From positions 1-11,873 of the forward strand of contig CAAGIU010000096.1 of assembly GCA_900770015.1 (NCBI GenBank): a DNA stretch of 11,873 nt, written 5' to 3'. The position numbers were made by a program, and so were the translations under genes. Each line of letters starts with the position of its first letter. Position 1 is the stretch's first letter. Positions 7,229-11,873 of this stretch are shown one piece after another. Source of the DNA: an uncultured Oscillospiraceae bacterium (lineage in GTDB: Bacteria > Bacillota_A > Clostridia > Oscillospirales > Oscillospiraceae). The notes beneath the pieces were generated by a model. It searched no databases and was not told the origin of the DNA. It saw only the letters and a program-made list of their open reading frames with translations.

Positions 7229-7274
7229 TCCGTTTTCAAAAAACAGGCATATCGGCTTTTCTCAGCAAGCGGAC

Positions 7275-7537
7275 AAATTGTAATTTGGCAGGTTGGTTGA
7301 ATGGCAATCCGAACCGCACGGCGTGCACCAAAGGCTCCCTCTGGGAGGGAGCTGGCCGCGAAGCGGACTGAGGGAGAGAGCGTTGGTTGACCACCAGCGC
7401 TTCTTATGTTGCCGCATCTAAAAATCCGGGGCTCTCTCCCTCAGTCAGCCTGTTCGGCTGACAGCTCCCTCCCAGAGGGAGCCTTGGTGCACGCCCTTCG
7501 TTACCCGGTGCCATGCAACGCACCGCCAAATTAAATT
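7275..7537. mobile_element. 263-base palindromic MITE-like element
   Basis: The left and right halves are long imperfect inverted repeats of about 115 bases. Matching blocks from the outside in are AATTTGGC, ATGGCA, GGCGTGCACC, a 24-base perfect stretch (7331-7354 with 7462-7485) and a 15-base perfect stretch ACTGAGGGAGAGAGC (7367-7381 with 7431-7445). The centre has a small hairpin (GCGTTGGT/ACCAGCGC). Inside each arm the GCTCCCTC/GAGGGAGC motif is itself a small palindrome. It encodes nothing credible. It lies between the plus-strand 7074 unit and the end of the polysaccharide operon. Structure and size fit a non-autonomous element; no clear target duplication was found. Confidence 0.72.
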
Positions 7538-7558
7538 TTTTAATGTGACACCCTGCTG

Positions 7559-7586
7559 CAGTAACCGGGCAAAACCAGGTTCACTG
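7559..7586 (-). terminator. Possible hairpin at the end of the polysaccharide operon
   Basis: On the minus strand CAGTGAACCTGG (7586-7575) pairs imperfectly with CCGGTTACTG (7568-7559) around a T-rich loop, with one bulge. The stem includes the stop codon of the deacetylase gene. No U-run follows directly, so it is weak as an intrinsic terminator. The neighbouring palindromic element may end transcripts instead. Confidence 0.3.
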
Positions 7587-8507
7587 CACCGCTGCGGTTT
7601 CGTGGCGGTACTGTTCTGCCAGGGCGCAGAGTCTGGCGTCCCGGAGGGCGGCGCTTTCCGCTTTCCTGCCCTCCGAGAGATAGAACGCGTTGAAGGAGGC
7701 TTTCCTCGAATCCAGAAATTCCTCCCCCGTCTTTATGTAGCCCGGGTGGAACAGAAATTCCAGGTCGCAGCCCCGCTTCTGCGCCAGCCGGACAAAATGG
7801 GGGAAGACCTTCAGCACCCGGTCTGCGTCCATGTGCCCGGAGAGCAGGATGCCGCAGAACATGGCCGTGGGGATTCCGGTTTTCCGGAAGGCGCTCCGGT
7901 TGAACAGCCACAGGAAGTTCAGCACCGCGTTTTTTACCATGTTCACCGGCTGGTAAGTATGGTACAGCGACGGCTCCCGCAGAAACGGCCCAATCGGCTC
8001 CGCGGGAATCCGCAGATAGGAAACCTCCAGCCGGTCTTCCTCCACGATTTTCAGCAGCGCATGAAAAATCAGCGGGATCATATGGGTATGCTGGTGGCTG
8101 TCCAGCAGCACCGGGGCATCGGCCGGCAGCAGCCTGCGCACAGATGCGATCTGCGCCCTCAGCTCCAGCGATACCTGCCGGGCCATCTCTTTGCGCCTGG
8201 GGCCGAGGCTGAGCAGCAGAAGGCCGAAGAAGGAATACTTCCAGTATCCGTCGGTTCCCACCAGCAGGGGGATCTCCTCCGGCGGTGTCAGGGGCCTGCC
8301 CTCCACCAGATTCAGGTGCACCGCCATGGGGATGTCCAGCCGGTGGAGCTGCCCGGGGGCCAGGCAGCCGTTGGGCATCAGGCTGATTCCGTTCAGGCAG
8401 CCGCCCTGGATGCAGCTTTCAATTCTGCGGCAGGAGCTGTCGTTCATGCCGTAGTCGTCGGCGTGGATGTGCAGGAAGGGCTTTCGCCCTGTCCGTGAGT
8501 TTGCCAT
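7581..8507 (-). CDS. YdjC/ChbG (HpnK, NaxD)-type sugar deacetylase
   Basis: Members of this family remove N-acetyl groups from amino sugars: chitin disaccharide for ChbG, acetylglucosaminyl-hopanoid for HpnK, undecaprenyl-phosphate GalNAc for NaxD. The 308 residues carry HADDYGMN (15-22), AVHLNL (62-67) and DSHQHTHM (136-143), which supply the metal-binding Asp and His set, and FHPG (253-256). The family length is about 250-300. A short hydrophobic stretch, FFGLLLLSLG (93-102), might aid membrane contact. The start has only a weak GAGAG ribosome site and lies 29 bases after the GT2 gene. Being last in a lipid-linked polysaccharide operon points to a lipid-linked amino sugar as substrate rather than a diet-derived chito-oligosaccharide; that is inference. 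Confidence 0.87.
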   Translation of the reverse strand: MANSRTGRKPFLHIHADDYGMNDSSCRRIESCIQGGCLNGISLMPNGCLAPGQLHRLDIPMAVHLNLVEGRPLTPPEEIPLLVGTDGYWKYSFFGLLLLSLGPRRKEMARQVSLELRAQIASVRRLLPADAPVLLDSHQHTHMIPLIFHALLKIVEEDRLEVSYLRIPAEPIGPFLREPSLYHTYQPVNMVKNAVLNFLWLFNRSAFRKTGIPTAMFCGILLSGHMDADRVLKVFPHFVRLAQKRGCDLEFLFHPGYIKTGEEFLDSRKASFNAFYLSEGRKAESAALRDARLCALAEQYRHETAAVQ

Positions 8508-8536
8508 GTCTGTCTCTCTCTTTCTTCCCTGGGTTG

Positions 8537-9487
8537 TCAGCCGATGGTCTGCTCTTTGTTCTCCACATCGCCGCAGGTGTTGGCGATGATATAGCGGGGC
8601 CGGCCCTTCACTTCCTCATAGATTTTGGAAATATAGTAGCCGATGATGCCCAGACTGATCATGATGATGCTGCCGATGAACAGCTGAATGATGTTCACCG
8701 TGGTGAAGCCCCAGGGCGCAACGCCCCGGAACTTGTCAAACAGCGACATACAGCCCAGCACCACCGAGGCGATGAGCATGAGCCAGCCCAGGAAGGTGAC
8801 GATCTGCATGGGCGCCGAGGAAAAGGCGCTGATGTTCCGCAGGGCGTACTTTATCAGCGACCAGGTGGACCACTTGGAGGAGCCCACGGTGCGCTCCCGG
8901 ACGGAAAACTCGATTTGGGTGGTTTTAAAGCCGATCCAGGACGACAGCGCCCGGAAGAAGATGTCCTTTTCCTGCAGCTGCAGCAGCACGTTCACGGCCT
9001 TGCGGTCCAGCAGCTTAAAGTCGGAGGCGCGCATCATGTCGATGCCGGTGGCCCGGCTGATGAGCTGATAGAAGCACTTGGCGGCAAAGCGGTGTAGCAG
9101 GCCCTCCCTGCCCCGGTCGGCCTTCACGGCTTCGATGACCTCGTAGCCCTCCTGCCACAGGCGGTACATCTCCACGATCTTCTCCGGCGGATGCTGCAGG
9201 TCGCAGTCGATGATCACGCAGCAGTCGCCCTTGGCGTGGCTCAGGCCGGAGAACATGGCGGCCTCCTTGCCGAAATTCCGGGAAAAGCACAGGCCGCACA
9301 CCCGGGGGTTTTCCGCGGAAACGGCGGTGATCTTCTCCCAGGTGCCGTCGGCGGAGCCGTCGTTGACGAAGAGAAGCTCGTGGGGGATATCCGCGTCCAG
9401 GAGGAGCTTGTCGATGGTCTGCGCGGTTTTTTCGATCATCTGCTCCTCATTGTAAGCGGGGATAATGACGGAAAGCAGTCCGTCCAT
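8537..9487 (-). CDS. GT2 polyprenyl-phosphate glycosyltransferase (GtrB/ArnC/DPM1-like)
   Basis: This family transfers a sugar from a nucleotide donor to undecaprenyl phosphate at the inner face of the membrane. The 316 residues show IIPAYNEE (8-15), FVNDGSADGT (40-49), FSRNFGKEAA (68-77), the metal-binding DCDLQHPP (94-101), SDFKLLDRK (155-163) and RTVGSSKWS (199-207). Two C-terminal membrane helices follow (about 228-250 and 263-285), then the typical GRPRYII end (295-301). Length and order match GtrB and ArnC. AAGGAG within the end of the preceding gene lies 9 bases before the ATG, and the gap between genes is 6 bases. The sugar cannot be read from the sequence; the following deacetylase gene suggests an N-acetylated sugar. 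Confidence 0.92.
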   Translation of the reverse strand: MDGLLSVIIPAYNEEQMIEKTAQTIDKLLLDADIPHELLFVNDGSADGTWEKITAVSAENPRVCGLCFSRNFGKEAAMFSGLSHAKGDCCVIIDCDLQHPPEKIVEMYRLWQEGYEVIEAVKADRGREGLLHRFAAKCFYQLISRATGIDMMRASDFKLLDRKAVNVLLQLQEKDIFFRALSSWIGFKTTQIEFSVRERTVGSSKWSTWSLIKYALRNISAFSSAPMQIVTFLGWLMLIASVVLGCMSLFDKFRGVAPWGFTTVNIIQLFIGSIIMISLGIIGYYISKIYEEVKGRPRYIIANTCGDVENKEQTIG

Positions 9488-9493
9488 AGTGGT

Positions 9494-10282
9494 TCACTCC
9501 TTTTGATTGGTTCCGGTGCGCCGGAAGCACGATGAAACAAGCCCGGAGACATCCCGGCATCTGCGGTAGCAGAACCGGAGGGCCCGGTATACGGCGGGGG
9601 GCACCTGCTGCCTGATGCGGACGGTGCGCAAAAAGTGCAGGTAGCGCTTGTCCTCCATCCAGGAAGCGTCGAAATGGTGGATGGAATAGGTGTTGTTTGT
9701 GATATGGAGCTCCCCGGTGCGGAGGCTGATGGGGCAGAAATAGTCCTGGGGGAAGAACTGCAGCCCGCAGACCTCCTGCCGGGTGCCGTCGGCGCGAAGG
9801 CCGAAGGGCAGCAGGCTGTCGGTGTTCCGCACGGGGCAGGGGGTCATGTCTCTGGTGCCGTCGCCGCGGAGGAAGGGAATGTCCCGGTAGTCGTCCAGCA
9901 TGGCCCGGACCAGGGGCTGTCCGGCCTCCGCGCCGAAGCCAAGCCCCGTAGCCACGGAGTTGTCCTCCTGGAACCCCAGAAAGCCCTGGCAGTCCAGCAG
10001 ATCGTCCAGGGGCCGCAGCAGCTCCACGTCGGTGTCCAGATAGATGCCGCCCTGGTCGCAGATGATTTTGAGCCTGGCGTAGTCGCTGACGAAGGCCCAT
10101 TTTTTGCATGCATAGGCCTCGGCGGCGTAGCGGTTTTCGCTGATATCGAAATTGGACTCGTCCCACCGGATGATCTTGTAATCCGGGCAGTATTTTTTCC
10201 AGCTCCGGATGCATTTTTTTACGGACTTCGGCAGGGGTTTCCCGCCGAACCAGCAGTAGTGGATCACCTTTGGAATGCTCAT
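9494..10282 (-). CDS. GT32-type glycosyltransferase (capsular polysaccharide synthesis, DXD sugar-binding)
   Basis: This 262-residue cytoplasmic enzyme probably adds a hexose to a lipid-linked glycan. It starts with the family signature IPKVIHYCWFGG (3-14), continues with FVSDYARLKI (64-73), and has the metal- and sugar-nucleotide-binding GGIYLDTDVELL (78-89; Asp83 and Asp85 are the DXD pair). Near the C-terminus YSIHHFDASW (199-208) is also typical. A longer in-frame start at 10489 would add 69 residues of low-quality sequence inside the flippase gene. The ATG at 10282 has GGAGG 8 bases upstream and overlaps the flippase stop as ATGA, so it is chosen. Donor and acceptor cannot be told from the sequence. 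The tail (about 220-262) is basic, which fits membrane association. Confidence 0.92.
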   Translation of the reverse strand: MSIPKVIHYCWFGGKPLPKSVKKCIRSWKKYCPDYKIIRWDESNFDISENRYAAEAYACKKWAFVSDYARLKIICDQGGIYLDTDVELLRPLDDLLDCQGFLGFQEDNSVATGLGFGAEAGQPLVRAMLDDYRDIPFLRGDGTRDMTPCPVRNTDSLLPFGLRADGTRQEVCGLQFFPQDYFCPISLRTGELHITNNTYSIHHFDASWMEDKRYLHFLRTVRIRQQVPPAVYRALRFCYRRCRDVSGLVSSCFRRTGTNQKE

Positions 10283-11790
10283 GTTTTTTTCCTCCAGCTG
10301 CGGAGCGTCCGCAGGACGGTTTTGGGGATGCAGGGCTGGGATATGCACAGGGCCGCAAGATACACCGCGGCAATGACGAGGCCGAAGACGCAGCCCCAGC
10401 CGAACAGGGCGGCATAGGAGTTCATCTCCGGCAGCACCCTGCCCAGCAGCACCACCAGCGCGGCGAATACCGCAAGATTCAACAGCCATTTTTTGTAGGT
10501 CACCATGGGGCTGCGGTGCAGGATCTCCCGGCTGGCGTACAGGATCACGGCATTGGCCCGGTACAGCAGGGCGGCAACGGTGGCCAGCAGCCCGCCGTAG
10601 ATGCCCAGGGTCATCACGCCCACCACCGAGAGCACCACATTGATGGCGGCTTCGATCACCGCGTGGTGGCGGGTTTTCTGGAAATGCTCCGCGAAAATGA
10701 TGACCTGGTTCATGGGCAGCTTCCCGTTGGCCAGCAGGCTGATGGCAACGAACAGCGCGGGCAGCAGCGGCAGCAGATAGTTGGTGTCCTGGATGCCCCG
10801 GGTGTAGACCTTCACCAGCGGCAGGATGAACAGGTACATCGCCGTGTTGATGATGAAGGTGACGGTGATGAAGCAGCTTTCGTACAGGTCATACTTCCGG
10901 TCGAATTCCGCCCGGTCGTAGTGGAACAGCTGCCCCAGGCTGAACAGCAGACTGCCGGACAGGGAGCTGATCAGATTGGAAATCTGGCTGAAGAAGGAGT
11001 TGTACACCGTGTAGACGCTGGAGGTCATGAAGCCGCAGAAGGCGGAGATCAGCAGCACATCGGTGTTGTTGAAGATGACGCCGGAGATCTGGTGGACCAT
11101 GGCGGAGGATTTCTGGGAGATGGCCTCAAAATCGGGGGTGACATGATGCATATCCAGCCAGCGGTAGTTTTTGCGGATGTAGAACAGCAGGAAGCCGATC
11201 TGCAGCAGGGAGCCGATGGTGGAAAGGGACTGCACCAGCAGGATGTTGGCGGAGAAGAGCAGAATGACCACCTTGCCGATGTTCACGAAGAACAGCATGC
11301 CCATCTGCAGGTTGTTCAGCACATAGGACTTTCCCTCCGCCTCCAGCAGCAGGCGGTACTTTCCCTGGATCAGGTAGCTCAGCACGCTGGGAAGCCCCTG
11401 CAGCAGCACCGCCAGGAAGACCGTGGATCTGGGCAGGGAGACCTGCGTAAGCAGGCTGAAGGCGGCGGCAAACAGCAGCACCACCACAAGATAGATGATG
11501 CCGGTGCGCCGGTAGTAGTAGCGGGTGGCGGCCATGACCGCGTTGATGGTGTTCCGGTCGTCCCGGCTGATGGGCCCGTAGAGCGCCTGCACCGTGGCTA
11601 AGCCAACCCCCGCCTCCAGCAGGGACAGGTAGGCAAAAATCTGGGTCACGGTGGACAGCAGTCCCTTGATCTCCGAGCCGAAGTTCACCAGAAACAGCCT
11701 GGGGATCAGAAACGCCAGCAGAACGGACACCACCTGGGTGCTCAGACCGGTTATGAGGTTGTACAGAATGTGTTTGTACTTTTGATTCAT
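10279..11790 (-). CDS. Oligosaccharide flippase, MOP superfamily (Wzx-like)
   Basis: This 503-residue integral membrane protein probably flips a lipid-linked oligosaccharide across the membrane. It has the MOP/Wzx pattern: an N-terminal segment LYNLITGLSTQVVSVLLAFL opening the first helix, then about 12-14 hydrophobic segments to the C-terminal LAALCISQPCIP and a basic end (RTLRSWRKKT). The length is usual for the family (about 410-510). An in-frame TTG at 11805 would add five residues but has no ribosome site. The ATG at 11790 has a weak GAGAG 8 bases upstream, so it is preferred. It is the first visible gene of the four-gene operon, and its stop overlaps the GT32 start. The substrate is unknown. 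The family fold is clear from composition, but exact orthology to Wzx is not. Confidence 0.88.
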   Translation of the reverse strand: MNQKYKHILYNLITGLSTQVVSVLLAFLIPRLFLVNFGSEIKGLLSTVTQIFAYLSLLEAGVGLATVQALYGPISRDDRNTINAVMAATRYYYRRTGIIYLVVVLLFAAAFSLLTQVSLPRSTVFLAVLLQGLPSVLSYLIQGKYRLLLEAEGKSYVLNNLQMGMLFFVNIGKVVILLFSANILLVQSLSTIGSLLQIGFLLFYIRKNYRWLDMHHVTPDFEAISQKSSAMVHQISGVIFNNTDVLLISAFCGFMTSSVYTVYNSFFSQISNLISSLSGSLLFSLGQLFHYDRAEFDRKYDLYESCFITVTFIINTAMYLFILPLVKVYTRGIQDTNYLLPLLPALFVAISLLANGKLPMNQVIIFAEHFQKTRHHAVIEAAINVVLSVVGVMTLGIYGGLLATVAALLYRANAVILYASREILHRSPMVTYKKWLLNLAVFAALVVLLGRVLPEMNSYAALFGWGCVFGLVIAAVYLAALCISQPCIPKTVLRTLRSWRKKT

Positions 11791-11849
11791 AATGGAAACT
11801 CTCAAAAAATTGGAATTTGCAGTGCAGATTTTTGCTCAGGCCACTGTAG

Positions 11850-11868
11850 GGGAGGCTATCAGCCTCCC
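11850..11868. repeat. Perfect hairpin at the right edge, possible end of a dispersed repeat
   Basis: GGGAGGCT (11850-11857) and AGCCTCCC (11861-11868) form a perfect 8-base stem with a 3-base loop, 60 bases upstream of the flippase ATG. The window ends 5 bases later, so it is unclear whether this is a terminator of an upstream minus-strand gene, part of a longer repeat, or a leader element. No convincing promoter for the flippase operon is visible between 11791 and the window end. Confidence 0.4.
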
Positions 11869-11873
11869 GCCAC

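Noticed and set aside
10283..10489. N-terminal extension of the GT32 gene by 69 residues
   Set aside because: The extension is Arg/Pro/Ala-rich shadow sequence within the flippase gene; the ATGA junction at 10282 with GGAGG is far better supported.
10270..11601. 443-codon plus-strand frame opposite the flippase gene
   Set aside because: The product is a Gln/His/Asp-rich shadow of a membrane protein gene with no family features; the minus-strand reading is a clear MOP transporter.

Overview
The window looks like a chromosomal stretch from a GC-rich, low-motility-type gut Firmicute of the class Clostridia. Oscillospiraceae relatives such as Faecalibacterium, Gemmiger or Subdoligranulum are my best guess. 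The guess rests on the glgC-glgD-glgA operon (GlgD is a Firmicutes hallmark), strong AGGAGG-type ribosome sites, a CIRCE operator, a BrnQ-type carrier, and a dispersed-repeat style (GC-rich palindromes in gene gaps) that I associate with that group. The genus is inference; no rRNA or other marker is present.

Layout, left to right. (1) Positions 1-431: the 5' part of a LysR-type regulator on the minus strand, divergent from brnQ (545-1882, plus strand), a branched-chain amino acid carrier. Their promoters overlap in an 80-base gap. (2) 1883-2350: a gene-free gap with a terminator, a 165-base imperfect palindrome and a GC-rich hairpin. (3) 2351-2794, minus: an Hsp20 small heat-shock protein with its own terminator and a sigma-A promoter whose -35 lies inside a near-perfect CIRCE element, so HrcA control is predicted. 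(4) 3025-6781, minus: the glycogen operon glgC-glgD-glgA, tightly packed (14-base gap, then an ATGA overlap) and ending in a strong terminator. No glgB or glgP is present. (5) 6782-7580: about 800 bases without a convincing long gene. It holds the leader of the glg operon, a near-consensus plus-strand promoter that drives only a 25-codon reading frame inside a foldable RNA, and a 263-base palindromic MITE-like element. (6) 7581-11790, minus: a four-gene surface-polysaccharide operon, read in the order MOP-family flippase, GT32-type glycosyltransferase, polyprenyl-phosphate GT2 glycosyltransferase with two C-terminal membrane helices, and YdjC/ChbG-type deacetylase. The first two overlap by ATGA; the next gaps are 6 and 29 bases.

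How the parts work together. The glg operon makes ADP-glucose (GlgC with GlgD) and polymerises it (GlgA). The polysaccharide operon suggests assembly and export of a lipid-linked glycan. The adjacent GT2 and YdjC-type deacetylase are the most interesting pair, because the same two families cooperate in Francisella (FlmF2 and NaxD) to make undecaprenyl-phosphate-linked free amino sugar. The same logic in a Gram-positive-type polysaccharide operon would be a notable surface-charge system. Both long palindromes sit downstream of the units flanking them (between brnQ and hsp20, and between the 7074 promoter and the polysaccharide operon), a placement that fits tolerated insertion or a role in transcript 3' ends.
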